Of a stretch of DNA of 64,000 nucleotides, positions 45,309-58,020 are shown one piece after another. The notes under the pieces are model-generated. The model was not told where the DNA came from, made no database searches, and saw only the letters and a list, made by a program, of their open reading frames with translations. Where the stretch lies: contig CM028378.1 of NCBI GenBank assembly GCA_013146195.2, positions 36,852,182 to 36,916,181 on the forward strand, read 5' to 3'. Within the stretch, counting starts at the first letter, position 1; the number at the start of each line of letters is the position of its first letter. The position numbers were made by a program, and so were the translations under genes. The stretch comes from Codonopsis lanceolata (lineage: Eukaryota > Streptophyta > Magnoliopsida > Asterales > Campanulaceae).

Positions 45309-46490
45309 CATGCCCTAATTAGATGTATAATGAAAGATAAATGGATCAAAACATTTTTTCTGTTAGTGCTGAGACTAAGCTTTCTGTTTGGATTCTTTCT
45401 TTCTTAGAGTATGGATGGCTTTTGGAATGTTCTCTTATGTCTATTCCTTCATAATTTAGATTTAGCGCTTACCTTAAAAAGCTTCTTCTTTGGCTTATGA
45501 TTTGAATTTGAATAGACTTGCTGTAATTTTTGATAAAAATTCTTATGTAATCAGTAAGAGAAATTTGATTGCTTAACTTGCTGTCCAAGCTCATTCAAAG
45601 GCATGTAATTTCATTCCTTTCTTAGTTAATATTATGCGTCATTTCAGATTAAAAGTGTATTTTCTTACTGATTGTACGCACGACTTAGTTCATTAAGAAT
45701 ATATTCATCGTATTGTACTAAAACTATTCTTTTACCAGTTGAAAAAAATGTCGAGTGTTCAGTGGAGATAAAATGACGGGATGAGATAAAATGACCGGCC
45801 TGATTTTCACGCTCTAAATTAATGCCAGCAACCTACTATATAATACTAGCTTAACTCTAATAAACCCTTTGAAAGCAGCGATTGGACCGTGAACATCTAG
45901 AACCCTAAAGGGATCCTCTGGATGGAATTAAACTTAAAAAATTGGATCAAGAGGTTTATTCGTTGAACTCATGTAAAAAGATGGGCGTAGCCCAAAAAAA
46001 GATAGCTAGTGGGAATAATTGCGGGTTTGTGTCATTTGTAGAATTATAACTGCTCAGCTATCTTTTTTTTTTAACCGGAAAAATGAACTTTCATAATATT
46101 CTTCCAATAATACCTTCCTTCGTCTTCTTCAAAATATATGTCTTTATCTTCTGTCATCAGTCATAAATCACAGCTCGAACTCTAATAAATATTTCATTTC
46201 ACATGATGTTTTCTTTAGTTGCCTCGATGTCAAATAGATTAGGAATTGAAGAATCTTTTTTTTAATGTATCCCTTGTTGTTTGTGTTCTTGAAATAGAGC
46301 TTCTGGTTTTTCTTCACTTGGACAAACATGAGGAAGCATGGTTAATGCATAAATTTCGTTGATCAATGAATCTGGTATAACTTTTGATTCTGGATGAACC
46401 ACGGAACCTACACAATATCAAATCGAAGCTCTTAACGAGATCTACAAAAATCACTAGGTTTACCATAAGATGTCTTCGTTTTAAGGCCAA
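45309..46490. other. No gene recognised
   Basis: AT-rich DNA with many stops in all frames; no repeat or protein family was identified. Confidence 0.4.
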
Positions 46491-46494
46491 AAAA

Positions 46495-47125
46495 CGATGT
46501 TTAAGCACTGTTTTGGGCATCAAAAGTTTTTCGATGCCCAATTTCTACATACAAATTTTGGGGGCAGTATTCAATTTATTTATTCTGACGCCAATTTTTC
46601 CATTTCGATGCCCCACTTTTTTTATATTTGGTGGCAGTGTTTAATTTATTCATTCTGACGTCAATTTTTTCCTTTACGAAGCCCAACTATGTTGATATTT
46701 AGTGGCAATGTTCAATTTTTTTCCATTTCGATGCTCAACTTTGTTGATATTTGATCGCAGTGTTTAATTATTCACTCTGACGCCAATGTTGTCCATTTTG
46801 ATGCCCAACTATGTTGATATTTGGTGGTGTTCAATATATTCATTTCAATTCCAAAATTTTCTATTGCGATGCCCAAATTTGGTTAAAGATTTTTACAATG
46901 CGATGTTTAAAATTGGACATACTTCAAATGTGTTTAAATTACAATGCCCATTGCTTTCATTGCGATGCATGAATTTGGACAGTGTCTTTTCGAACTTCGA
47001 TGCCCAAATTTTGACAGACTTCAAATGTGTTTTATGATGCCTAGTTTTTTCATTGCAATGCCTGAATTTGGTTAAGGATTTTTGAATTTTGATGCCCAAC
47101 GTTTTCATTTCGATGCCCAAATTGG
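46495..47125 (+). repeat. Degenerate tandem repeat built on CGATGCCCAA
   Basis: At least ten occurrences of a (t)cgatgccca(a/c) word. In the first half it sits in units of about 80 bp (ttgatatttggtggcagtgt, tcattctgacgccaa, ttccatttcgatgccc). In the second half it sits with a different partner (ttggacagac ttcaaatgtg). No coding function is seen; the open frames here are by-products of the repeat. Confidence 0.65.
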
Positions 47126-49784
47126 GGCAATGACTTTGTGCACGCGTCTTTCCTTCATTAATGGTATCTTCATCATTTTTCCTATTAAAAGTGTACTTTA
47201 GCGGTTGAAAACAAATATAGATGATTTTTCAAGTTATAATATCATCACAGTGACCGGCCCGGTTATCACCCTAATTATTGAAACACAAATACGAACCTAA
47301 GAATATTGGGCCTTTATATAAATCTATCCAATCTGTCCAACAAACCGTGATCAATCCCATTTTTATATAAATTTAAGGTAAAACCTATAATTTTGCCACC
47401 CAACTTTTAAAAACTTACAATGCAGCCATCGAAAGTTTTAAAAAATTTATTTTTTCTATTGTATATTAGATAAGCTGCAAGCAAGCTATTTTTTGGACAG
47501 ATGTTAATTTGTTCGGCCATTAAATCAGAGTCAAATATCTATTTTGTCACTTAGTCTTCTACCATCCCCCAAGATATAACAAAGTTAGAAGATTACTCCG
47601 TTTCTGACGTAATCACGCCTAAGTTAACTACTCTAAGCCGTTTTTGGTGGAAGTTTGATGGTTTAATCTTGAACCCTTGATGTAATTTTGTGAGTTACTT
47701 TTCATTTTGTTATTTTCAGTCTTAGAGACATATAAAATGCTTTCTCAAACACTTGTAAATATAATCTTTAATCAATTATGCAATAGAGCATTTGAGAGTT
47801 TCTCTCTTTTCCACAATAGAGTTTGTGAGAATATCTTGGGTTAGAAATCCTCCCTTGAACTTATCAATCACCAAGAGTCGGGTGATTGTGGCGTTCCGTG
47901 ATCGTGGGTCGTTGGGTTCTCAATCGCACCCCAAGGTTTCTAATCATGGCGATTAGTGGGTCAAGAGAGCTAGACTCTAACTATTCTTTACTTTCATTGT
48001 TTCATTATCAATTCCGCGCTCATTGTGAATTGTCTGTGGGTGCAAATTCTTCGAACCAATCTTGGAAGGAATTCACATCATATATTTATGACTATTATTT
48101 TGCTTTATTCAACATATAACATTAACGATCGTTCACGTGTAGAAAGATTACGAATTGAAAATGCAGCTCATACACATACAATCAACTTTACCTTTAGTTA
48201 TCCATTTTCGTGAAAGGATCTGAAGACTAGAAAAGAATATTGAAAAGTGGATTTCAAAGATGGCCCAAAACAGAAGCTAGAATGACTTTGGACTGTTTCC
48301 CATAACATAAATAAACCCTAAAAACAGGCAAACTTATGTAAGAAAGAGTGAGAGTTTCTACTGACACATACAATACAGGAGGAGTACACATACAACACAA
48401 TATTAAAAGACAAGAAACAAAACAAACATCCACGCACGCACACGCACACACTACCAGAAAGGAAACATAAGATCAAACAACATTAATAAAGCTCTCATTA
48501 TAGCATACTTTCTTTGTCTTGTTTCGTTTTGGCATTTTCTTTTACTTCTCTCCACATTTATATTTCCCAAGCAACTAAATATTAAACTAATAATGCACAC
48601 TGCACACACTACTACTTTTTTCTATTACCTCTCTTTAATTATTTGCATTCACTTCAACATATATTTTGATTTAAAAATCGTATATATTGCATGCTTAATT
48701 TATATATTAAAAATTAAATTTCAAATATTATCCACAAAAACTAAAATTAAAATATATATTTTTTTTTTAACTTCCATACAAACTAACACTTGTGAATTGT
48801 GATTCTCCCTTGTACAAGCAACTAGAAAATTGATCTCTCAGTCAAAAGAGTGTCTGGAAAGGCAAAACAAAACTCTATCCCACCATCACCATCGCATGCT
48901 CCATTATTGTTACTCTCTCTCTCTCTCTCTCTCATGGGAATTAAACATTGGAAACTATATCCCACTCACACACATATATGGGTTTGGGAATGGGTGTGCG
49001 TGTGCTTTCATTTTACAGACAGACATTCTCTTCGATCTGTTCCTAACCGCGAATGTCTCGTATTATAAATTTATAATTATAATAAATGGGAAAGCTTAAT
49101 GTATATATGTCCAAAACTAGCTAACCACACTGGTCTAATACAATTACTATAATACTATTACTTGGACAAGTGTGCACGTTTAGTAATATAACCATCCCAA
49201 TTCCCAAATATTGATGAGGGATTTCGTTATTAAAATAATATATATACTCTGCTAAATCCGACAGAAAATTGCTGTTTTCATGAAGACAAAAATTAATATC
49301 ATCAAGAAACCATATAAATGTATGTGCAAAAAGTCTTTTCTCAAAACAATTTATGTAAGTCAATTTAGCAATCTGTTTATCTATTTTTATACTAAGAATT
49401 AATGAGGACCTGATCATAATATATAATCAGTTAATCATTCTCTCAAACGAAAACTTGTGTTAGATTCACAAGAGCAATGCTAGAGTTATTCAATGTATAC
49501 CAAATGATGTGATATCTTATATGTTATATTGTTAACATAATTTTTTAACTTATAGTGGAGCTCATAAAATACCAAATAGGATGACACATTGAAAACTATA
49601 TTATTTAGTGCACAAATTTTAGTACATATTGAATGACTCTAACATTACTTATTAATTAATTAGAGAAAAAAGAGAGAATATTTTATACAAGTGGGACGTG
49701 GTGAGACGGATATTACATAAAACATTCATGAGAGTACAAGTATGGAAATATCAAATATGGATACCTTCTTGATATTTTTTACGT
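47126..49784. other. No gene recognised; possible decayed retroelement leader
   Basis: From about 47690 to 48060 a stretch reads like an LTR and leader (tataaaatgctttctc, gagtcgggtgattgtggcg, ttatcaattccgcgctca), but no second LTR was found. The rest is AT-rich with CT and CA microsatellites (48913-48933). Nothing coding is supported. Confidence 0.3.
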
Positions 49785-50392
49785 AGGTGCTTAATACATC
49801 ACCTATAAAATATTTAATACAATATTTTTAAATTTTTTTTTACCAATTTGCCCTTTGATCAATTTATAATTAAATGAAAAAAACTTTTTTTTTTAGCGGA
49901 GATGGTGGCGGAGGTTGGGGAAGGGACTGGGGGAAGGGCAGGAGGTTGGGCATGGATGAGGGAAGGACTTGGGGAGGCTCAGTCTGTGTGGGAGGGGTGG
50001 GGGAGAGACTGGGTGAGGGGCAGGAGGGTGGGCTGGGGTGTGAGCTAGATGAGAGAGGGATAGGGGAGGCCCAGTCCATGGGGGAGAGGTAGGCGGGTGG
50101 GTTGGGGCAGGGTGAGAAACTGGGCTTGGCTCAAACGGTGTGGGAGGGAGTGGGGAGGGGGGCCAGGCGGGTGGGCTGGGGCTTGGGGAGGACTAGGCTT
50201 GGCCCAGGCGGTGTGGGAGGGCGGGGGGAAGTGGTGGGGCTGGGCAGGCGATTAGGCGATCGATGGTGGTCCGGTGGCGGTGTTCCAACTTTATTTTATT
50301 TTTTTGTTAACGGTAATATAGTATTTTTATAACAAATAGTGTTGTATTAAGTATTTTATAAATGTTATATTAAATATTTTCTTTTTTTTTAC
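49785..50392. repeat. AT-rich inverted repeat enclosing a G-rich, near-tandem core
   Basis: The left end TATAAAATATTTAATACAA recurs inverted at the right (about 50340-50365). Between them, 49900-50275 is about 65 percent G on the plus strand, built from units such as gtgggctggggcttgggga and ggcccaggcggtgtgggagg. The inverted ends suggest a foldback or MULE-like element; no target duplication was resolved. Confidence 0.5.
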
Positions 50393-51047
50393 TAATAAAA
50401 TATGCATTGTGGTGGGCCATGCGACCAAGAGCTAGATTGGGAGTATCTTCAAAACTAATGGGTAGGAAATGCCGAATGGTGAGTTTATTCGGGGAAAAGT
50501 AGATTGGGTAGCTTAATAAGTTACACAAGCTTAGAATAGGGAAAAGTAAAAAAAAAAACTGGTTTTTGGGTAAGTTTTAACCAAGAAAAAAGTTTTTTTA
50601 TTTAAATAAAAAACACCTAATTTTTAATCTGTAAATAGATGGTTAGTTTGTTTCATTTAGATATCAAATTATTTTTTACAATTGTTTAAACAAAATTATT
50701 TAGTAATCAATATTATAAAAGAGCTCAGGATTTAACTAGTAGTCCTGATAGAATTGTGCTAAACACAACTAACGGTCTAAAATGATTCGTAAGTATGTGA
50801 GTTACAAATGAATCCCCCAACTATCAGTTATGTTTGAATTACCCCTCTACAAGTACATATAAAACCTTCACTTGTGGGTTTTGTTTGAATTACCATTATG
50901 AGATTTGTTTATCCCGTCCATTCATTGAATCGATCACATATCGACACCGCCTATGGTACGGACATGTATACTAGTATGATATTATTGAAGATTGTGTTAC
51001 CGTTGAAATGTTTTTTTTTTTTGGCTTATGGGTAGCTTAGCGCATTA
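50393..51047. other. No feature recognised
   Basis: AT-rich, repeat-free by eye, without an open frame that resembles a protein. Confidence 0.4.
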
Positions 51048-51288
51048 CTTCATCCGTTTCAGGCAAAGAATCAATTATATTATTTTGAAATATTTTACTT
51101 TAAAAGTTCTCATTTAAAAATTATGCTTATAATTTCTATAACATTTCATATTTACCTTCTACTTGTATTGTTACAATATTTTTTGTGCTTAAATTATTTT
51201 TACAATTATGATTAATTTTAATATCAATAATATATCATTTAATAATTAAATTTTTCAAATAGGAATTCTTTAAGTAAAATAGTGGAAG
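51048..51288. mobile_element. Stowaway-like MITE
   Basis: 241 bp between TA target dinucleotides. Ends are CTTCATCCGTTTCAGG and (inverted) CTTCCACTATTTTACTT. AT-rich interior without coding capacity. Confidence 0.6.
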
Positions 51289-51447
51289 TATTTATTCATT
51301 TAATCAAATGAATAGTAAGCTACTCCAAAATTAGCTGTGGAGTAGTAATCATTGGCCTTGCTCGGACTAGTAAATGGAAAATTATTTACTCGGTAATAAA
51401 ATTGTTACACCGTGTCTCCTTGATTTATATATGTTTCTTATTATATA

Positions 51448-51622
51448 CTCCTCTATTCCAAGCATAAAGTCTCCGTTTAAAATTATTTTTTTAATAAAAT
51501 AATATATTTAATAATTTATTAATAATAAAATAATATTTTTATTTTTAAATTTATAAAACTTAACTCTTTAAATTAAATATCTCAAAATAAAATAATAAAC
51601 TCTTAGTACAGAACGCATGAAG
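51448..51622. mobile_element. Stowaway-like MITE
   Basis: 175 bp between TA dinucleotides, starting CTCCTCTATTCCAAGC, with the other end (inverted) CTTCATGCGTTCTGTACT. A lone left end of the same type (CTCCCTCCATTTCGATC) lies at 51814. Confidence 0.5.
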
Positions 51623-52262
51623 TATTTAAAACGGTGACATGTTCAATCAACATAAACCAAACCTCTAAGATGTATGGTAATTAAGGGACACTTCGGACCC
51701 ATAGTTTATAATTTACAAATATTTATATTTTTTTGTTTTAAATTAACGTAGTTTTATTTAATTTTAAAAGAACAGAAGAAGAAATAGGTGGTTAATTTAA
51801 TAGAACTAGTAAATACTCCCTCCATTTCGATCTAAGAGTTTAAAATCTAATTATTAAACAATATATAATTGGTATATGAATTTGTTATAATTATAATAAT
51901 GTTTAAGAATAATAAATATATGAAAATCAAAAGTAAAAAGTAATGTTGAAATATTATAAAAATTATATACATGATTTTTGAAAATAACCGTAAAACATTT
52001 GAAACTACTGGCCAAATTGTCATGAGATAGAGAGAGATAAATCATCGTTGCCCGAAAAAATAGTCTCGAAATCCAGATCTCAAAATCGCCGGAGAAGACA
52101 CCCAGATCTGAAAATCAAAATGCTAAAAATAAAGATCAGACATCAGACTAGTGGCCGATCCACATTAGACTTAGGGGTGTTCATGGACACCGCTAAAAAA
52201 AAAAATGGGAGTAGATTTGTGATATTTGACAATTGGACCCCTTCAAAAAAATTTATTGGACC

Positions 52263-52450
52263 CCTCCCAAATTCTCTGTAATGAATATTGTCAAGACGGA
52301 TTTACGAAATCGAATGTTTGATCAATTTTTAAATGATTCTCTTGTATGTTATATCGAAAAAGACATGTTAATAATGAATATTAGTGATGATGATGTAATT
52401 ACGCGTTTTCAATGTATGAAAATGCGTAAAGGACAATTGTTATTTCTATA
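52263..52450 (+). pseudogene. hAT transposase dimerisation-domain relic
   Basis: The frame SVMNIVKTDLRNRMFDQFLN...LVCYIEKDMLIMNISDDDVI...MRKGQL matches the end of TTF-type plant hAT transposases (the ...MNIIKNxLRNKM...LVxYIExD pattern). Only this terminal piece survives; the catalytic part is missing. A Stowaway MITE starts 15 bp downstream. Confidence 0.7.
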
Positions 52451-52464
52451 TTTTTTATGTAATA

Positions 52465-52730
52465 CTCCCTCCGTCTCAAAATATATGACGTTTTGAGAGA
52501 GTTTTTTTGTTTCAAAATAGATGACACTTATTAATTTTTAAGGAACTTTTTTTCATTTTTTTTCCAATTCTACCCAAATTTATTAACTCTGTAACTTGTG
52601 TTTGGCTCTTTGGGCAAGAATATCAAGACACCGCATTAATGTTTGAATAGGGACAGTTTAGTCTTTACAATATGTTTCCTTGATCTGTGTGAAAATTCCC
52701 AAAGCTTCATATATTTTAAAATAGAGGGAG
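52465..52730. mobile_element. Stowaway MITE
   Basis: 266 bp with canonical ends CTCCCTCCGTCTCAAAATA and (inverted) CTCCCTCTATTTTAAAATA and a TA duplication on each side (52463-52464, 52731-52732). Confidence 0.88.
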
Positions 52731-52732
52731 TA

Positions 52733-53466
52733 GTTAAAATTTTAGACATCGATCAATATTATTCCTCTATCCACCACTGCATCAGACCCTTTATCTGCTT
52801 CATACTAGGGCTTGCCGGCAACGAGAAGTGTAGTTTCTTTAGGGTGATTGCCCCTCTATTTAAATCTGATGATCCTAATCTAATCATCGGAGCCGATGAT
52901 TTCATTCGACCCGACGAGATCAACGACCTTTATTTCTTTGGACCGAGGGAGTGTATAATTATTGCATTCAATGACCAAATTATATGTGAATGATGTGTTT
53001 TTCTATTTATTAATTATTACTAAAACCAAAGCATAACAGACAACTTTCTATAAAATGTTAAAAATTATAAAAATATTCTGTGCTGTCACGTTGTCATCTA
53101 CAAAATGGTTTTAAAAAATTCAAAATCAATTAGTTTAAAATGCTAAAACTAATTAGATAAGACAAACTCATAAAACTAATTTGATAAGATAAAAATCCTA
53201 AAATAGATTTATAATATAGTTTTACTAACAAATTTATGATAGAGATTTACTATTGTATTTTTTTCTTCTCAAGTTTTATAATAGAATACGCATACATGCT
53301 AAAAGTGAACAAGAAAAATTAAGGTTTGATTTGAGGATGGTTGATATGGCTATGATTATCCGTTGTGGAAAACAAATCAATTAAAAACTCATTTTGATCC
53401 CCCGTTGTTGTAACTCCTCGTAGCTTTCTATTTGTTTCTCTTTTTACTGTTCTTATGTTATTAAAT
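52733..53466. other. No gene recognised
   Basis: A short open stretch near 52760-52993 (plus) has no recognised family. The rest is AT-rich with repeated aaactaattagataagac / aaactaatttgataagat phrases. Confidence 0.35.
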
Positions 53467-53620
53467 AAAAAAGGCTTTCTGTAAAACTGTCTTAAGGATC
53501 TTAATTCGTACCTTACTCTTTCATAACTCAATCCACTAATATACGTTGGGTTACGTAAAAATGATTTATCTTATAAAAAATATTTATAATACCGTTTTAC
53601 ATAAGTTTTTGTCTAATTAA
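53467..53620 (-). repeat. MITE-like repeat, inverted copy of 5361-5515
   Basis: Read on the minus strand it follows the flotillin-intron copy nearly end to end (acaaaaactt, gatattttt, ccaacgtatatt, ggattgagtt, acgaattaagat). The terminal palindromes have decayed. Confidence 0.6.
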
Positions 53621-53880
53621 AAAGGTTAAAACAACAACTCAAATTGCTAAAACCAATGGTTATTAAATGTAACTCGTTTTGACCTGTTTAGTTATTTTCC
53701 GGATTTTTTGTAATAATAAAAATGAAAATAGTATGCGAGAAAAGTAGTAAAGCCGATAAAATAGAAAGTAAAAATGACAAAAAATAAATAAAAAGACTAT
53801 AAAAATAAAAAGGAAGTTATGTGAAAGGGGCCTTGGTTTGTTTGACCTGCAAAAGATTTCATGAACGAAGTTGCGAATTT

Positions 53881-53886
<6 letters not shown>

Positions 53887-53925
<39 letters not shown>
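53887..53925. repeat. (AT)n microsatellite
   Basis: Uninterrupted AT dinucleotides. Confidence 0.9.
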
Positions 53926-53927
<2 letters not shown>

Positions 53928-54069
53928 TAGTATTATGGTTATGTCACCTCACCATCTTTTGATAAATCTTCATTGTAGAATATCCATGTGGAAGCTTTAT
54001 AAACTCTTGGTTTTTCAGTCATTAACTAATAATAATAATCAATATGATAAAAGGTATTACTATTAGTAT

Positions 54070-55189
54070 GTATAACTTCTTTTATTGTCAATAGTAGAAG
54101 GCTTATATTTTAAAACTTTTACAACTAGTATTACTTCTAACCAATGTAGGATAAAAATCTTAAAGATGAGACATTACTTCTAATGACTCATTTCTAGCAC
54201 TATACTTTAAGCATTTATATCGTATTCATCCAAAACTTGATTTGAACAAATAAATATATCATTTCAATACTTTTACCGAGTAGAACACATTTGCACAATT
54301 ACTTTTCCCAACAAACAATCGACATAAAGAAATTTGTGCCTCAAGTTGCACAAATTTTTTCACTAAAAACGCTAATTTTTAACATGTGTTATACTTTAAA
54401 TCTTTATATTTTATTCATCTAAAACTCGATTTTGACAAATAAATATATTATTTCGATGCTCTCACCGAGTTGAACATATTTGTGCAATTACTTTCACCAA
54501 CAAACAAATGATACGTAAAGAAATTTGTGACTTAAGTTGCATAATTTCTTTCATTGAAAACACTATTTTTCAACAATAAAAGAGATGTATCATATATTGG
54601 TTAGAAATTAATATTGGTTTTAAAAATAATATTATTAAGTATCAATAGAAAAGATGTATCATACATTGGTTGAAAAGTTATGTTCGTTTTCAAAATTATT
54701 TGATAAAAAAACTTCTACCATTATTACCAATAGAAGATATATATCTCACATTGGTTAGAAGATGATGTTGATTTTAAATTATTTTATATTATTACTAATA
54801 AAAGAGATGTATAACACATTGTTTAAAGAAATGTTAGAAAATATTCTACCATTTGAAGAGATATATAACACATTTGATAAAATACTTCTACCATTAGATT
54901 AAAGACTTTAACTTTTACAAGAGATGTATCTCACATTGGTTACAAAATATTCTACTAATATTACTAATAGAATAGATGTATCTCATATTGGTTAGAAATT
55001 GATGTTGTTTTAAAAATACTATTATTAATTACCAATAGAAGGGATGTATCATACATTGTTTAGAAAGTGATATCGGTTTTAAAACCTTTTGATAAAAGAC
55101 GTCTATCATTATTACCAATATAAGATGTATATCTCAGATTTGTTAAAAAAGGATATTGATTTTAAATTATTTTAGATTATATAAATGAC

Positions 55190-55190
<1 letters not shown>
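54070..55190 (+). repeat. Degenerate composite tandem repeat, locus 2
   Basis: The leading module occurs twice (54215-54385 and 54395-54575: cgagtagaacacatttgcac, aaagaaatttgtg, ttgcac/taattt). It is followed by about seven diverged units of 80-100 bp with gagatgtatctcacattggt, tagaaattgatgttggtttt and attaccaatagaag. It shares modules and order with 19770-20373. Confidence 0.7.

Positions 55191-55192
<2 letters not shown>

Positions 55193-55244
<52 letters not shown>
55193..55244. repeat. (TA)n microsatellite
   Basis: Uninterrupted TA dinucleotides at the end of the composite repeat array. Confidence 0.9.
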
Positions 55245-55247
<3 letters not shown>

Positions 55248-55749
55248 GTGTGATTTTTGGAAAGTTCCCACCAAAATTCACTTTCCAAAAATGACAACAC
55301 TTTTATTTTGTTTAGTTCTATTTTTTGCTTTGTGAATTGAAATATTTTTTTTATTGAAAACTAATATTGAACAAATGCATTGAACATATTTCTTTTCTTA
55401 TAATATGAAGAGTTATTAAAATTGACTTTAAAATGAGTCCATCGAATATGAAAACACACTTAGTATATTTCGTGATAATGCATATATTTTGTAATTTGAC
55501 AATTAAAACACAATGGGTGCATAATTTTGAACACTCAACAGTATATAAAATAATGTTTACATCCTTGAATAAAATTGAAATAACATAATTTGAATAGATT
55601 TGGTAAATTTACCAATTTTGAAATAAATGTCTGGAGTAATATGATTTATATCTTAAGGGCTCAAATGGTTCGTATATCATAGAAATCCAAAATTAACCAA
55701 TGCATAGTAAAAAATTGTCAAATCTACAAGTATAATGATGAAATTTGAC
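55245..55749. other. No feature recognised
   Basis: AT-rich DNA without coding or repeat signal that I can support. Confidence 0.4.
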
Positions 55750-55805
55750 GGCTTAAATCACAATTTGGTCACCATACTTTCACACTTTATTCAATACGCT
55801 AATTA

Positions 55806-55836
<31 letters not shown>

Positions 55837-56230
55837 TCAATTTTGTCATTGTACTTGGCTTTATATCGCATGTTCATCAATCCATTCAATTTTTTGGATG
55901 AAAAGCGTTAAAGTTTTATAGAAACTCAAATATATCGTTACCTACATCACGTATTACTCATGTTATTGTCTCACATTTTTCTTCAATGTAAATTTAAGAC
56001 ACATGTCTCTAGGTAAGGAGTTGAACCAATATGTTCACATGCATGTTATGTTTAACACAAAAGGACATTTATGTCCTTTCGATGATTTCCATCCAACCTA
56101 ACCGACGTAAAATTGACTTGGTGACCAAAGTGTGATGTAGCCAAATACAATGAATAAATTGAAAAAAATAATTGTTGTTACCTTATTGCAAAAAGTGTGA
56201 AAGTAGGCTGACCAAATTATGATTTAAATC
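55750..56230. mobile_element. Small MULE-like MITE
   Basis: 481 bp with a 9-bp duplication aaatttgac/aaatttaac (8 of 9) at 55741-55749 and 56231-56239. Inverted arms of about 130 bp share aaatcacaatttggtca, actttcacactttat and tcattgtacttggct. An (ATT)n tract (55806-55837) lies in the left arm. No coding sequence. Confidence 0.78.
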
Positions 56231-56438
56231 AAATTTAACAACAAAATATTATTCAATAATATATATATATGTTAAAAGACCTGAAGTGACATATCTATAA
56301 AATTACATGTTAAAAAATTGATCGTAATGCACAATAAGTATTTTTTGAAACAAAAAGTACATGTTTGAGATGATAATAATATTTTTTTGATAACACATGT
56401 TCGATCTATATAAATTTTGATACTAATACTAATGAAAA

Positions 56439-56538
56439 NNNNNNNNNNNNNNNNNNNNNNNNNNNNNNNNNNNNNNNNNNNNNNNNNNNNNNNNNNNNNN
56501 NNNNNNNNNNNNNNNNNNNNNNNNNNNNNNNNNNNNNN
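56439..56538. other. Assembly gap (100 N)
   Basis: Exactly 100 unknown bases, a conventional placeholder length. It cuts the Athila-like element just after gag, so the missing DNA is probably much longer than 100 bp. Confidence 0.97.
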
Positions 56539-56559
56539 TTGGACTTTTTCCAACTTGAG

Positions 56560-57976
56560 GGCGGTAATCTACCTTGATTTACTTCCATTTTGCTCATTGA
56601 TCACACGACTTGCGAGATCGATCCTCAAAGACTTGATGCTAGCTTAGTTTCTTTGCCGATCTTGCTGCACCGTATCATGTAAACTTTTAATCAAAGTTTC
56701 AAGTGAAGTCCACAGGTATTGCAATTTGAATCGGTGAGCAGGGGAGGAATGGAGGCGAATTTCTGCTTTGTGAAAAATTCGGGTTTCTTGGGCCATAACT
56801 CAAATTCGGATGATCGCGCCACCACAGGATTATAGTTATTAGAGTATGGATCATACTTCCTTTGTTGTTGCCCTTGAAATCCACCAACAACATTTACCAA
56901 TTCCTTGGGTTCTTCTTGCAACGTTGGACACATATCTGTCGGATGACCACGTTCGAACAAATGCCCTGCAGCTTTAACTTGTTGAATTTGCCAAGCGAGT
57001 TTCTCAAAAGCGAAGTTAGAGTATCAAGTCTACGATCAATCGAAGAAACATTTACCTCATTCACCTTACTTGGAACCTCCGATTGCCGTGTCCCAAATTG
57101 CTGAGCATTTTCAGCCATATCATTAATTAATCGCTTGGCTTCCTCCAATGTATTGTTCATGAAAGCTCCCCCACTCGCAGCATCAATCATGTTCCTATCT
57201 GCAACTAATAAACCTTCATAAAAATATTGGATTAGCAACTGATCAGAAATTTGGTGCTGAGGACAACTCGCACACAATTGTTTAAATCGCTCCCAATATT
57301 CGTACAAAGTTTCTCCCACAAATTGCATTATTCCGCAAATGTCTTTACGAATATTCGCTGCTCTTGAAGCAGGGAAAAATCGATCCAGAAACTTTTTCTT
57401 CATTTCAGGCCATGTACTTATTGCTCCCGGATGTAAATCAAACATCCAATCCTTTGCTTTGTCCGCCAATGTGAAAGGAAAAGCCCTCAATTTCATGTTA
57501 TCTTTAGTCATTCCTTGCGGCCTTTGACTCGAACATGCTAGATGAAAAGCCATCAGATGCTTGTGAGGGTCTTCGCCCGTCAATCCATGAAACTTGGGTA
57601 GCAATTGGATCAGAACATGTTTGAGTTCAAATGGAGCATTTACTTCCGGAAAAGTGATACCAAGGGGTGGCTGATTCACGTCCGGTGTAGCCATTTCCCT
57701 CAAAGTTCGATGAGGGTCTGCCATTTCGGCTAAGGGTCCAACTTCCTCAACTTCGACTTCCTCTTGTTCTTCCTTAACTTGCTCTCCTTCTTCCAGCTCT
57801 TCGTCACTTGAATCACTCGAACTAGCCAGTTCAAATGTCGACTTCAACCCCGGCGAAGAACTATCTTTTTGCCGACTGAGCTTAGTTTGTTTTGTTAATC
57901 TTCTTGTTGTCTTCTCAATCTCCGGATCATAAATCAATTTTCTTGTACGAGAAGATTGAGGCATAAAAAGAAACAA
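56560..57976 (-). pseudogene. Athila-like Gag
   Basis: Starts at the ATG at 57976 with a basic leader and an acidic stretch (DEELEEGEQVKEEQEEVE). The capsid region has LIQLLPKFHGLTGEDPHKHL, FPFTLADKAKDWMFDLHPG, WPEMKKKFLDRFFPASR, YEYWERFKQLCASCPQHQ and LIQYFYEGL, the pattern of Athila-type gags. A frame change near 56955 is followed by RGHPTDMCPTLQEEPKELV, in which the zinc-knuckle Cys residues are partly lost. The C-terminal piece SKMEVNQGRLPPSSWKKS reaches the gap. Confidence 0.82.
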
Positions 57977-58020
57977 AACAACAATAAAATTCTAACGAAG
58001 AAATAAATATCAGAACCGTT

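Noticed and set aside
47690..48070. Possible LTR and leader of another retrotransposon
   Set aside because: No second LTR, primer-binding site or coding region could be paired with it.
49870..50332. Gly-rich or Pro-rich proteins in the G-rich block
   Set aside because: Low-complexity translation of a repeat on both strands.
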